Shown here piece by piece: positions 40,201 to 55,200 of a stretch of DNA of 64,000 nucleotides. The DNA lies in assembly GCA_028554795.2 (NCBI GenBank), contig CM068835.1:31622311-31686310 (forward strand), read 5' to 3'. This DNA is from Sinohyriopsis cumingii (Eukaryota; Mollusca; Bivalvia; Unionida; Unionidae). Position numbers and translations under genes: made by a program. The notes beneath the pieces are model-generated. The model was not told the origin of the DNA, did no database searches, and worked only from the letters and a program-made list of their open reading frames with translations. The number at the start of each line of letters is the position of its first letter. Position 1 is the first letter of the stretch.

Positions 40201-43200
40201 TCCTCTATTTATAATGTTTATCGACCCCATACACCCTTTGCCACTGACTGCAGTTTAAGAAGTTTATTGAACAGCTAACTTTATAACTCACTTTAAGCAG
40301 TCCTGACAAAACATGTTTCTACTCTCTCACATGCAATATTCTTTTTTCTACATAAACATTGTAAAATGACTATCCCATACAAATTACTGCAAAACCTATC
40401 TTGTAAGATCAACCATCCTGCCAGCGACGAATTCCAGAGACAAAATCGTTTTATAAATTGTTATTCGTCCATTAAGTATTTCACTCTACATTCGCAAAAT
40501 ATTGTAATCACTAAACAGAAGCACAACATCTTAGTGACGTATCAATGAAGAATAATTCTGTTTATCTGAGATTTTTTCGTTTTGGTGGCATACATGCTGA
40601 TTCTAACGAGAATGAGTAACCAAGGCATGACCTCTAGCGGTTGTATTTGTCAGTTTTTTTCCTCAGATAATTCGTGGTAATTTGGCATGGATTGTTTAGA
40701 CAGTGTTATGATTGGCAATTTTGTTCAGCTTTGTGTCTATTTGGCATCATTTGTTCAAACACATTCATAACTATGTGATAACTTTTTTCAGACAGCTTCA
40801 TGACTAAATATTTGATATGTGAATACCTATAGGCCTGATTTGTTCAGAGAGTTTCATGACTAATGATTTGATTTGTGAATACCTTAAGGCCTCAATTGTT
40901 CAGACAGCTTCATGACTAATGATTTGATTTGTGAATACCTTAAGGCCTGATTTGTTCAGACAGCTCCATGACTAATGATTTGATTTGTGAATACTTTAAG
41001 ACCTGATTTTTACAGACAGCTTCATGACTAATGATTTGATTTGAGAATACTTTAAGGCCTGATTTTTACAGACAGCTTCATGACTAATGATTTGATTTGT
41101 GAATACCTTAAGGCCTGATTTTTACAGACAGCTTCATGACTAATGATTTGATTTGTGAATACTTTAAGGCCTGATTTGTTCAGACAGCTTCATGACTAAT
41201 GATTTGATTTATGAATACCTTAAGGCCTGATTTGTTCAGACAGCTTCATGACTAATGATTTGATTTGTGAATACCTTAAGGCCTGATTTTTACAGACAGC
41301 TTCATGACTAATGATTTGATTTGTGAATACTTTAAGGCCTGATTTTTACAGACAGCTTCATGACTAATGATTTGATTTGTGAATACCTTAAGGCCTGATT
41401 TGTTCAGAGAGATTCATGACTAATGATTTGATCTGTAAATACCTTAAGGCCTGATTTTTACAGACAGCTTCATGACTAATGATTTGATTTGTGAATACCT
41501 TAAGGCCTGATTTGTTCAGAGAGATTCATGACTAATGATTTGATCTGTAAATACCTTAAGGCCTGATTTTTGCAGACAGCTTCATGACTTATGATTTGAT
41601 TTGTGAATACCTTAAGGCCTGATTTGTTCAGAGAGATTCATGACTAATGATTTGATCTGTAAATACCTTAAGGCCTGATTTTTACAGACAGCTTCATGAC
41701 TAATGATTTGATTTGTGAATACTTTAAGGCCTGATTTGTTCAGAGAGTTTCATGAATAAGTGGTCTGAATGTCTTAGTGTTTTGATTATGTGGTTAGATT
41801 CATTGAGTCAGGATTATGATTATCTGACACGATGTGTTCAAAAAGTGGTACTGTCATGTGACCTGGGTTGTTCACACAGGTTCATAAAAAATCTGGCCTA
41901 ATTTGTTCAGAGCGTTTTATACTATGTAGCCTGAGTTGTTCATACAGTTTCATGACAATGTGGTTTGGGTTCTACATACACTTTCATGACTATGTGGATC
42001 GGGTTGTTCATACAGTTTCATGACTATGTTGCTTGGGTTATTCATACACTTTCATGACTATGTGGCTTGGGTTGTTCATACAGTTTCATGACTACGTGGC
42101 TTGGGTTGTTCATACAGTTTCATGACTATGTTGCTTGGGTTGTTCATACACTTTCATGACTATGTGGATCGGGTTGTTCATACAGCTTCATGACTATGTT
42201 GCTTGGGTTATTCATACACTTTCATGACTCTGTGGCTTGGGTTGTTCATACACTTTCATGACTATGTTGCTTGGGTTGTTCATACACTTTCATGACTATG
42301 TGGATCGGGTTGTTCATACAACTTCATGACTATGTTGCTTGGGTTGTTCATACACTTTCATGACTATGTGGCATGGGTTGTTCGTACAGTTTCATGACTA
42401 TGTTGCTTGGGTTGTTCATACACTTTCATGACTATGTTGCTTGGGTTGTTCATACACTTTCACGACTATGTGGTTTGGGTAGTTCACACAGTTACGCGAT
42501 GTAGCTGGGTTGTTCATGCAGTTTGATAACTATGTTGCCTGAGTTATTCACATGATTGCATGTCTTTGTGACTTAAATGTAATGTTTCAGACTGAGTATG
42601 ACTATATTGCCTAACATGTTCCAGAATACAAGGCCCAGTCCCATATTCACGAAAGTTCTCAACTTGAGTGGGTGCTCTATCCAACTGCAAAGAACGTTTT
42701 GCCGTTGGTCCTTTATGTGCAATATTGTTTTAAACACACGTTTTGCAGAGCTCAGTTTTGGAATTTATTGCTTAAATTAAATTGATTAGTTGTTGCATGG
42801 AATGTATGCTGATTCTGGATACAGGAGCTTGTCTCCCATTACAGGTGGTCACGAAGTACATTAGTTTCCCAATTTGTGTTTTATTCGACAAGTTTAAATA
42901 TAATATCACAAAATTAATTATGTAGACGCAAGCAGAATTAAAGGCAGTGATTTGATTGAAAGTAAATTCATTGGTATTAATAAATTAGTTTAAATGTCGT
43001 ATAATCAGGCCTTTGAAAATGAAACCAAGTCTTATAACAAATTCTAAATATTTTACTTTTCAGTTTAGTTTAATATAGCGATCAAGCATTTAGTAAATAA
43101 ATGTACTGAAGTTAATTTTCCAGAACCAAGTCCAGTACCGTTTGTAATATATTACACGCTTAAAATTAAGGGGGTAGCTACCAAGCAAATCCTTTCATAG

Positions 43201-46200
43201 CATCTACCTGGGACAGATCTGTATCCAGAATGATGCCGATGGTATTTAACAAAAAAAAAAAGGCATGATAAATAATGACTACTTACCAAGTAGGTACCTT
43301 TATACAAACAAAAGAGACATCTGTGTATGGCGGACATTATGATTCATTATAGAATACAATAGTTTTCACAACCATTGGATGTTCCCATATGTTATGAAAC
43401 AACTTGTATTATAAAGATGGCCTTTGTGATAATAACCAACATATCATTATATAATAATGTAAAACGCCAATAACGTTTCCAGGACAACAAAGTAACATCA
43501 ATCAATTAAGAACTATTATCTTCATGTGGAGATTTTGGTTTACGTGGCTTTTGAGGTGGGAGACAAACCATGTTAAGGGATAGGGATTCGCCAATAGATT
43601 TAGAGTTAGTTTTAAATTTAAATTGGCTAAAAGTTAGGCAAAACTTGCAACTAAATAATTAAGTTTGTACATTTAGTATAAACGTTAAGGCATTTTTGTT
43701 CCAATAAGGAACAGGGTCAAGCGAGTCATATCAGTAACAATGAGTATTCTTACGATTTGTGCTTTAGTTACTGCTTCATTCTAAGAGACTTAAAAATTCA
43801 AAAAGTTACCATGACGCTGCAAAAATATAATGGCGCTAAAATATTAGGGTGCTTAATTGTAAATTACTTACATAATCATAATCGTACCACATGTCAATAC
43901 TGGGCACTCCAGCTCTTTGGTAGAAAGTAGCCATATCACTTCCGGAACCAAGGGAATAATAAACGCTGCAATAATAATAATAATAATAGAAACAACATCA
44001 ACATAAGTAGTAGTAATAGTACATATGTAATCACTATTTAGTTCATCAATATAACGCTCTCCATCTTATAGTATGGATTCCGTTCAATTGGTCAGTACCT
44101 CAATGTTATCATTGCTACTTAATTGGCTACTTATTTATTTTACCTTATATGAACTCTTCGTTCACTAGAATCAATTATCATCTTGTTTCCTGCCGTTATA
44201 TACTCTATTTTGTCGTTTTTTGTGATTTGAGGAATGCTCTATTGGAACATCCCCTAAGTGGCTCTATTCAATAGTATGAATAGTGCTGTAAAGTAATAAT
44301 TGTACACTGTAGTAATAGTAGCAGCAGTAGTGGTGGTGGTAGTAGTAGATCTTCATCAGAAAGGAAGATAAAGCTGCAACAGAAAATTTCATAGGAGAAG
44401 AAAAAAGAACAAGAAGAATAAAGATGGTACAGAGCTGGAACAGAAAGGAAAAAAGTTGTATAAATCATTATATGCATGAAATTTGGATCAAAGATATTAC
44501 TTTTTATGCAAGTTTAGCATATCACTCCCTTACTAAGAAAAAACCCTCAATATACCGCTACTGAGGTTATAAATCAGGTAATATAATCCTAGTTCGATTT
44601 TTTGTTTTTTGTTGCTCTTATTGCTTCTATCATATTTAATTTTTTTTAATATTCTCGGCCCATGAATACAAATTACAAGAATATCCTATATATTTGCACC
44701 CTATTTTGTGATTTTATACACTACTATGACACAGACCTTTACACCCTATTTTGTGATTTTATACACTACTACGACACAAACCATTACACCCTATTTTGTG
44801 ATTTTATACACTACTATGACACAGACCATTACACCCTAATTTGTGATTTTATACACTACTACGACACAGACCTTTACACCTTATTTTGTGATTTTTTACA
44901 ATACTACGACACAGACCTTTACGCCTTATTTTGTGATTTTATACGCTACTACGACACAGACCTTTACACCTTATTTTGTGATTTTATAAACTACCAGGAC
45001 ACAGACCTTTACGCCTTATTTTGTGATTTTTTACAATACTACGACACAGACCTTTACACCTTATTTTGTGATTCTATACACTACTACGACACAGACCTTT
45101 ACACCTTATTTTGTGATTTTATACGCAACTACGACACAGACCTTTACACCTTGTTTTGTGATTTTATAAACTACCAGGACACAGACCTTTACACCCTATT
45201 TAGTGATTTTATACAATACTACGACACAGACCTTTACACCCTGTTTGGTGATTTTATACACTACTACGACACAGACCGTTTGGAAAAGCTGCAGCTAAAG
45301 GAGATTTCACCGAATGTTAAGTGGATTGCTACTATGGCGCAGCAATTCCAAGATGGAACACAAGTTATCAAAATCAATTTACCTAATACGTTAATGATTA
45401 CCGGCAATATCTGTGTGAACTGTTTGGACTGTTTACTCAATGGAACATAAAAAGTATACACCAGATGTACATACTGTTTGTACGGTGGTTTTTATTATCT
45501 AGCAGGTGTCTTGCTATTTCCTCTTGACACACTTTTATAAAATTTTTGAACACGTATTTCTTTGAACCAATTAACTTTGATGGGCAGGATATGAATGTCC
45601 ATGGAGTATAAAAAAGATTATTGCTAGCGGTGAATTTTAACGAAGATCAAAACATGTCATTTACCTTGGTTCCCCGGTTCCATCACCTGGACTTGTCTTG
45701 TTCCATATGTCATACAAGGTCTTATAGGGTGATGCTGAATCAGGATTGGGAACCTTTTACGGGATAAATAAAATATTAAATCCAGAGGACCTTCATCTTA
45801 TTTAACCAGACTAGGAATGGTTTCGAGAGATCTCGAAGATACAATAGCAGGTAAAAAAAACACTGACCTTTCTATTCATGTACACGTGACTCAATCTTTC
45901 CAAACATTGTAAAGGTTATTCTATCGACTGATTACCTAAAATCAGTCTTCTTACTACATGTAGAGAATGATATGATGTTATGTTTCGAGTCCACATAGAC
46001 ATTTCTACTGGGAAACGTTTTTATTTACCTCTCTCTGATATGAGTTGCATCAATATCTATAGAAAAAGTTCTCAGACTGTGGATAAGTCACTTCACTACC
46101 ACTGAGCTCGATAAAATCACCTTCATCGGTGCCACAGACCAATGAAATATTTTGTCAAACCGTTGTATGGTTGAGGTCCCATGCAGCCACACCAGAATCA

Positions 46201-49200
46201 AGTTACTACATGCCCAAGGAGAACTTAAATGTTGCATGCAAGATATTGCTTCAATATGAGATTAAAGCAGTCAATCTATTTATGCTGAACATTCGAGAGA
46301 TGCAGAATATTGTCGTAATGTGAAAATAAGGGGCAGGAATAGCAATAAATAAAAGCAAGGTGCATAACTAAATTCAAACCAATGAGTCCAATATGACCAA
46401 AAATGCTAAAAAGTAGTAGCATAATGCTCGTTTAGATTTCGATAGCTGATAAAGATCAAAATGTTCTATACTCTATGACTTCGCCTTCGAATCACATGCG
46501 AGTGCATAGTTTGATAAAGTGCTCGATCCCGTTATGAGCCTTCCTACGCGGCCAACCCCAATCAACGTTAATATACTAGTTGTGAATTGACTCTCTGGCA
46601 AACATTTGCTTGATCAGTACAGCCTGTAAATGAATGACCTACTCTGGGTCGACAACGTTTTGGTTTCGCATCTGCGCACGAAGTCGTCCTCGGTTTTATA
46701 TTTCCGATAACATGATATAGAACTCCACGAAGCTAATTAGTTTATCTTTTATAGCCCTCAAAAATAGTTTACTAATCGTAATAAGACTGCTTAGTGTCGC
46801 AACGAGATGTTCTGTAAAAACTCATATTCGCTAATACAGCCGTGGCGAAATTATTGTAATAGCACGACCTTGACACCCAGCTACTATCGTTGATCCAACA
46901 TCAATTAAATTGGTTTACCTATGTTACTTTCTTGAATCAGAATTTCAGCAATAACAAGGTCAACAGTGATCTAGGTGGTGATCCCGCAAATAGTAACAAC
47001 AGACACAATGGCGTGTTTGTATTTCATAAGTAGCATTGTTCTTTTCAAATGTTTGTTCTATCTTTGATGGTCTCTCGTCGTTTTTCCATTAGTATTGTCA
47101 TCATGGAGTCTAAATGTTGGACATTCTGGCCTAGCCGCATCGCTTCCAATCTAGTATTCTTCTTAGCTTGTAGAGTGGTCATACATTTACTGAAAATATA
47201 TGCTGTGGGAATATTCAAGTCGCCGCAGTTAAGAGTTGCTGTTGTTTGGCAGCACGTTCATTAAGAAAACGCCGATTACTCTTTTCATTTGTGCCTCTAA
47301 AGATCGTTTAAGTCCAATAACTGCTACGTAAAATGTGCATCCTTATTGAATAACAGTCGAGATAAATCACGTTTTAGTAGAGTCGATTTTGGCTTAACAT
47401 AATGTGTGGAAAATGTAGCTGGGGTTTTCAGTTCAAATCCTAACGGTCGATTTCTATTTTACCTTCGCATATATTCTATTAGAGTAATAAAGCCACTATG
47501 AAGCAGATAGTAGTTGACAAACGGAACAAAACTGATAACGATGCTAAGATCCGCTGCGTACTGGTCGATAAACAGTCCACCAATTTCACATCGCCATCGC
47601 TTTCAGAATCAATTATGTGGATGTAATAAACAGAAATGCCAAATATGATTAAGTATCCTTCCAGTTACAGGCTGAATAATTCAAACTGAATTTTAACCCT
47701 GATGACCTATGCTATATAAAGAGTGTTACCTGACTCTCCTACAGTTCCCTTAATGTACGTGTCCAACACGAAACTCTTAACCAATCAAGATGCCCGAGAC
47801 TAAAAGTAATAAATCAGGTACAACGTAGTAAAATCGTCTTAGAAAATCTGCAAGTCTGTGTCAACAATTTTTGCCTTGGCCCATGTATTTTAATAACCGA
47901 TGATACAAACGTGCAACTTGATTGTGGTGAATGTCGAGCAAATCGGTTGGGTGAGTTCATTGTTACCGTGTAACCTCAGCGAGACCCCCAGTCACTGCAA
48001 GTTGGCGAAAATATGACTAAACTTGCTAGTTGGGTGTTTGTATTTTCCGTAATGCGAAAATTACTAATGGCGTATTAGCAGTTAAACTTATCCAAATAGG
48101 TCTAAATTCCTATTACTTAGATGCGATTACGTCGCTGTAGAATAACATGATAATGCAATTGTTGACAACTCCAGTTTTATCAATCTTGCCGTATGCCGAA
48201 TTGGTGTCGAAAGGTACAAATATTCCTTTCACTGCTACGGATGCTTCATTCGGAAGAGGATACCTAGATGTGTCATTAATCTGAAGTTATATTGTTTTTC
48301 TTTTCTTTCTGTTTTGCTCCCCTAGCCTCGTAACGTTAACATCGGTAATCGTGAACGCTTGTATTTCGGAACACATGCGCGTGCTTGTCAAATGTGGGAT
48401 CTGATAATTACTGGATTGAGCCATTGTTAATATGTTGTGGCCGCATCTAATATATTTTGCGAGACAAATGTAATCCGCTCTACATATTTGCAACCGTTAA
48501 CACAGCTATACGTTATAATGCTGCTTCATTACTAATTTTACTAAGCCGGGTTGGCTTTGGTGATGTTGAAGGAAGTGTAATTGCTTTTGCAAATGCCTGA
48601 GTAACTTATCACCGGTTTCTATCTCGAAGTGATTAAAGTACGTGCCAGCTCACATTTGTGAAGTGATAAGCAGCCACATTTTGATGGTATTAATAACTTG
48701 ATTTGCAACTCTTTTATCGATCAGTATGGTGCAAGAAGCCAGATATACGAGGATATTCGGTGTGTCTACAAATAATATCAGGATCACATCACAAAGGCCA
48801 TTTACGTAATATGTCGCGTAAAAGGGTATTCTAGTGTTACAAACATGCAAAGGGCTTTGCACGTCTATGTGTAGATCTCTGTTGTAAAGGTGTAACGTCA
48901 AGGTCTCACCCAAGAGGTCCAAAGTATGCCCGTCCTAATCAACAAGGGTGAAAAGATGGTTCGTCAACGGGAATTGTTTCATGGAAGATAGACTGCAGCG
49001 GAAGTAAACGACATCATATCACCTGGAGCGTCAAGTGGAGCTAACTCAAGAAATACATAACAATGCGTCGTTAAGGCTGGCACTTCATAACAGCCACCAA
49101 TCGTGTCACACGTAAGATTCACCTGCATCGTCCATATAATCCTGACGATGTCTGGCTCAATATGGTATCCTGACCTTCCAGGTCCAACGCGTAGGATTTT

Positions 49201-52200
49201 GTGGTTTGCCGAAATGTTATTAATCTCTTTAGACCAACATACAACTGTTCTGAGCGAAGACTGTCAAATATCAACCGCGTAAGCTTGAGATCTATTCGAG
49301 ATCAAAGAGTGGAGTGTTGGATTGTGTTCACTGTCATTAATGTGATCATCCGTCGAATTTCATCATTGATCAATTCAATCTCGTACACACCTCTTGAGCA
49401 CCAAAACAACGGACCATTTTGAGTCGAAGCTGGACGAGACTACGATAAACGCTCAACGATTTGTATGCGGTCTTGAGTGTGCCGGATTGCTCTACAGTAA
49501 TTGGCGTCGTAAAGACTACGTAAACATCTGGTTCTGATAACCGGATAATGATCATCCAGGTGATACTCAGAGATGTATTAGCTACGACATGCTCCACCGA
49601 AGCATTGATTACAAAATCCATTAAAGCACCTCAGAACTCATCGCTGTTGCTTAGATCATCAGTGTCATCAGTGAATTCGTACACTAACAAGGGAAACTAC
49701 ACTGGGTTAATGATGTTGTCGGTGAGTGACCGCTGAGAAATCGATGCGGCCGCATTCATAACATCAGGTGCTGATTCCTTCGCGAATGAACCCCACGAGT
49801 GTTTCAAAGTATCCACATGTTGCTTGTCCTTATCCTTAGGCATGCATTTAAACAATCACATGGAAACTTTGGTAGTCATAAAATCTTTAGCTATCCCACG
49901 TTGGGTGCACGACCTCAAAGGCCGTTTCCATGATTGGGTGCTTCCTGTAGGTAGATCCTCCAGTGGGGAGAAATATTCCTCTTCCTCTGTAGGCACAGCC
50001 TCCTTACAGGGCGCAATATTGGATTCCCCAATAGTAGTCACACAGATTTCTTGCAAACATATTTGGAATATTTATTTACAAATATTTAAATTATTATCTA
50101 ACGTTTCTGTTTCACCTATGAGTAGATAGAGATCAGCAAGTTTGTCCAACTGAGGCTGAATATTATGCTGAGTGCTTAGTTTCGTCGTTCCAATCCACTC
50201 GCTTAATACCCATATGTATCAGTGCTTACTGAGGTAATATGGGCACGTATTCATGGGTAATAGAGAGTCAAACATGTATCGTTCTCATTCTTTGCCATAG
50301 GTCATGTAAGAGGCAAGATGCATGCAATCTTCCTAGATTAGCGTATGGAAGACTCCCAAGTGTCTCTCCAACTTCCTGTTGTATTTCTTCTCTTTTTGCG
50401 TTTCTGTTAATTGAGCTGGTGCAGACCTGATCGGACAATGTTGGGTTCCCATCATATCGATATTGGTGCTCGCGACTTTCGACTTTTGTTAAGCGGTTTC
50501 CGTGGTCGTTGATGCAATCTGTTTCCTTGGTTTGGTTAGCAGGGCAAATGTTTGTTCAAAGACCGCTGTAAGGTTTTCGTGCAGTCTGTCGTGATGCTAC
50601 CATATATTCTACACTTTCACAGACATCTATATATTTAAGAAGTACCAGTTGTTCACAGGCGCGCTTGCAGTGTTGGTAAGAATACTCTAATATGACATTG
50701 CTGACATTTTCGTTCGTTTTTGGTCATGAAAAGCATCACGTCGTTGTTAAATTGTTTTACAAATCAGTGTTCAAACACGTTGCGCTGCGTTGTTCAGGAT
50801 GCAACCTGGCACACGATTAACGTGCCTTCTGATTTTGAAGTAATGTCACCATGCTTGGGTGGAATAGGTTTTGCCTGAGCAGAGAAATCATTGATGGAAA
50901 AAGCTGAGCTCGTCAAAAAGGAGCCTTTTGTCTTTCGTTATACTATGTTGAATGTTACTTGCTTAATACCCCAGTCATGTCTTCAGGTCGTATGCAATGT
51001 GGCATAAACACATATACTACAAATCAAACACCGGTTAAACAAAACATAATAATTTCGTGTACAAACGTTAAGTGACATCCTTGCGCGTCAACATGCTGAT
51101 TTAGATCTCATCCACGACTTGAACGCTATCAGTTCTGCAGTCGGATAAAGAATAATCAGATATATTATCCAATGAGGACTGAAGGTCAAGACTGATCTTG
51201 GTGGTCCTAAGCGACAACTTTGTCGGGGAGAATGTTCATTCACTCAAGGTAAAAATGTAATAAAAAAAATATGGATAAGAAAAAAACTGGATTCCATTGT
51301 CAGCCCGGTTATTTCCCATAACTGCAGGTGATAAGTTAGCAAGCGCGGAAATAAGTCACCCACGGAATTACTCGAGATTTGCTTTCCAAACAAGCATAAT
51401 GGCAAATTTACCTACCCGAACCACGAAAGATTTCTGGTGGAGAGTTTTTGATGCGACGATTGCTAGCGACGCATTTGTACTAACCGCCAATCTCCGACTA
51501 CGAAATGAAACGCTTTACCTGGTAGGCAACTATAATAAGTTGACAGATGATTCCAATGATCAACTTAACATGAACTTTTGTGGATCCCTATCCGACCTGT
51601 GTTATATCAAAGATCTGGATTTTACTGTGATTGAAGTAATACTATACATAAATGTTCCCTTGTATCAGGCAACATTTCAAATAATACGGTACATTTATAT
51701 GGCTCCCTTTAAGAAGTTTGTTATAAAAAGCGAAAGTGTCACCGTACATGTGATATTTCTGGAACAGCCTTCAGGGAGATTTATCACCAGATTTGTGGGA
51801 TTTCCTATCTGTAGCACTATATCACACAAAGCAATATCTCATACAATAACCTATGCAAAGGTTTGACTGACTTTTACTGCCTCGAATTTTGAAAACACTA
51901 AAGCCTCAGATTATGATGCTAAACTAACGAAAGAGTAAATAACATTCACAATTGTTTTGGTCGTATGTTTATGAATATTTCTACTCACAATTTTAGCAGC
52001 TTGATAAAGTGGATCCTGAAGAAGCGGACTCGTACCAGCCACCAGATTGTCTATGTAGTCTACTGCGTAGTCAACATTTAAGTAGGCTACCGCTCGCTCA
52101 TACAAAACCTTCATGTATTCCTATGTAAAGAATAGAGATAATAATTGTTGAATAGAATCTCACCAAGCATGTATTATTCCTCAACACCACTTATTATTTT

Positions 52201-55200
52201 ACAATGTTCTCACATACATTGGAAGCAACGCTTATTCTTATATGTAATATTGTACAGTGCTGTTATAGACTTTGCAAGCAACGCTTATTCTTATATGTAA
52301 TATTGTACAGTGCTGTTATAGACTTTGCAAGCAACGCTTATTCTTATATGTAATATTGTATAGTGCTCTGACAGACTTTGTAATAAACACTTATTCTTAT
52401 ATGTAATATTGTGCAGTGCTCTCAGACTTTGTAAGCAATGCATATTCTTATATGTAATATTGTACAGTGCTCTTACAGACTTTATAAGCAATGTTTATTC
52501 TAGTATGTAATATGTACAGTGCTCTCACAGACATTGTAAGCAATGTTTATTCTTATATGTAATATTGTACAGTGTTATCAGACTTTGTAGTCAACGCTTA
52601 TTCTTATATGTAATATTGTACAGTGTTCTCACAGACTTTGTAAGCAACGCTTATTCCTATATGCAATATTGTACAGTGCTCTTAAAGACTTTGTAAGCAA
52701 TGCTTATTCAAGTATGTGATGTGTACCGTGCTCTGCGAGACCGCAGTCTCTGCAGCTAAAAATGCCTGTTATGGTTGGAAATAATTGCCGGGCTGCATAA
52801 AATATCGTCGTGTTGAATAGATCTGCTATACAACCTTCAATGGTAGAAACCTAGTTTTAGATCTTTTCAAACAGGAATAGAGGTATATTATCCATTGCGC
52901 TCATATAAATGCTTGGATTAATTCGTCTCATAGAACACCAGTCTCAAACGGTTCTCTACTTGGATTCATAGACCTTAGACGTGGACCGCCTCTTGGCATG
53001 AATAATACACAAGACGACTTTAATTGCAATTTTCCTGGCATTCGAGTCGCTTGAGATGACCCATAATGACCCATAATGTGAAGATGGATAGTGATTAGGT
53101 TGTTGTGTAGTCAACAGAACCAGTGCAGCAACGGAAGGTCTCACCAAGTGAAGGAATATCCCTGGCTGATCTAACAGCAGGTCGAGAAGAATGTTGGATA
53201 ACTGGAAATTCTAGAGCTAGTACATCGAATACAGCTTTGATCCCATGTTGGAAAGGCGCTTTTATTAGTCTAAAACCAATCTGGTCGCAAGGCAAGTTCT
53301 TCTAGTGAATCTGAATAACTGTGTACTTTGTTGAATCTCGATCTTTGGGACCACAGAGGGGTATCACAATGATTGGAAACTTGAGATCCGGACTTTGTGA
53401 AACACCTGCGAAACCATCATGAACAGTGGAAGGCGTTAGTGAGCAGATGATCCCACTACATGTGGAAGGCTTCCACTGTCGAAGCCTTCCGGTCTGGGAC
53501 TGAGGAAACCTAAAACAATAGTTTGTTGCTTGGCCTTATCGCAGACAAACCGTTCGACCTACAGTCCGAGCGGAACTCTGTTCCAGATTGATGTAGCGAT
53601 CGAAAATCGATCCTGTTGTGACCACAACTCAAGTGGTGGTAAGATTACGATTGTCAAGAATTCTGCAAGGGACCCAGTTCGTTTTCCTGTTCGCTAGAAG
53701 AGACACTATGGGGAATGCAATTGTAATCTTTCTAGGGGAACCATGTACAGGGCTGAAATTAAGGTCAGCTTAGGTGAGTCGAAGAAAAGCGTTAACAATG
53801 TCTTGGCTATCAGCTATCTCAAAAGGACCAAGACTCTCCCTATTCTGTCCAACGAGACATTTACAAATTCCGTTTCTGAGGAGAAACTCAGGCTCATGTG
53901 TACGAACCCCTGATATGGAAGGCTTTTGAATTTCTATTGGTTTGACAAAAGGTTCAGCTGGGTCGCTAGTGGTGAGATATGTCTTGTCTGAAGAACTCAC
54001 TCTAAGAGGCCATTGTGGATCAGCATGTTGTCGGGACACATAAAGAATAAGTGTCCTCAGTGATATAAGGTGCGCTGCGAATATTTCCATTAATTAGCTA
54101 CATGCTATGTGTACTACGGTTAACGGAAGAGCGCGATATTGGAAAACCTTCAGGCCCGGACAAAATCAGAGATTAATTTATGTGGATGGTCGCCATCAAT
54201 TCGTCAGGACTTTGGGCATTTCAGGCCGGGTCTGAAGTTTCCATCTCAAAAGGTTCCTTTGAAACTTGTTTAAGGCTGAAAGATCGAGAATCAGCCTAAG
54301 GTTTCGGAATCTTTTCCATGCAAGGAGAATTCGGGTCACTAGGACCAGAGACGGGTAGTTTCACACATTCCGTACTGTTTTTGGTTTTTTTTTGTTTGTA
54401 GAAGGGGTCCTACCTCTTCCATTAACAGAAGTAGATTACTGGGCACAAGCATGTCAGAGGTGGATGTTCCCGAAACAGAGGGAAGTATCCTCAGATTATT
54501 ACAGGGTACCCGTCGATTGTTTCTTATGCTAAACCAGACCTCTGAAATGAAGGCTAATCGAGCACCTGCAAGAAATGTAGGAAGATAGATGCACCGCAGA
54601 AGAGAGGTGGAGATTCTAGAACTTGCTTCCCCTCCTTAGTAACTGGAGAGGGGCTTTCAAATTTAATCCCTGTTCCTTTCCGGTCACCGATGAGTTAGGA
54701 AATTTGTACTTGTTTTAAGGGGTTTATTGTTTACATCTGTCATGCGTATGCATTAAAAACATATTTAACAAATTTAAATAAATTAATAAGTTTTACTTAT
54801 GCTATGTGCAGAGTAGGTCTCGAAGGTTTAATAAACATGATCTATAGTAGAAATAGGAGTCTAGGTAAATAACTTTACCCAGTGAAAATGAGAATAGACA
54901 ACAAAATAGTAAAACTCATTCAGAAGTTTTGCCCTCTAAATTGGTTACATGTTCTATGATCGTGTGATATATTTTCTATGTGCCTTTATTCAAAATGTAA
55001 TTTATGGTTACAGGTCTGCAGGACAATAGTGACAACTATAGCTATTCATGCTTCAAAGTCTTTAAAATTCATGTCCAGTTTGAAAGTAGAATTCTTCCCT
55101 TGTACTGTTTGCAAAGCCTTCTTATGCAGGACTTGTATACACAAATCCTTCAGTGGTTTTACAATACTGCCCTTGGTTGCTTTATCGTAATTTATTGAAT

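Noticed and set aside
43283-43330. Possible exon with CLYKGTYLV before a perfect GTAAGTAG donor, in the right place and strand for the family's YPLYHSVYETY segment
   Set aside because: A far better match with correct phase ([18 protein letters not shown]) exists at 37298-37428, and it joins exon g directly.
49824-50129. Plus-strand 101-codon open frame in the 46-51 kb block
   Set aside because: Complement of the better-supported minus-strand reading, which shares its frame with neighbouring stretches.
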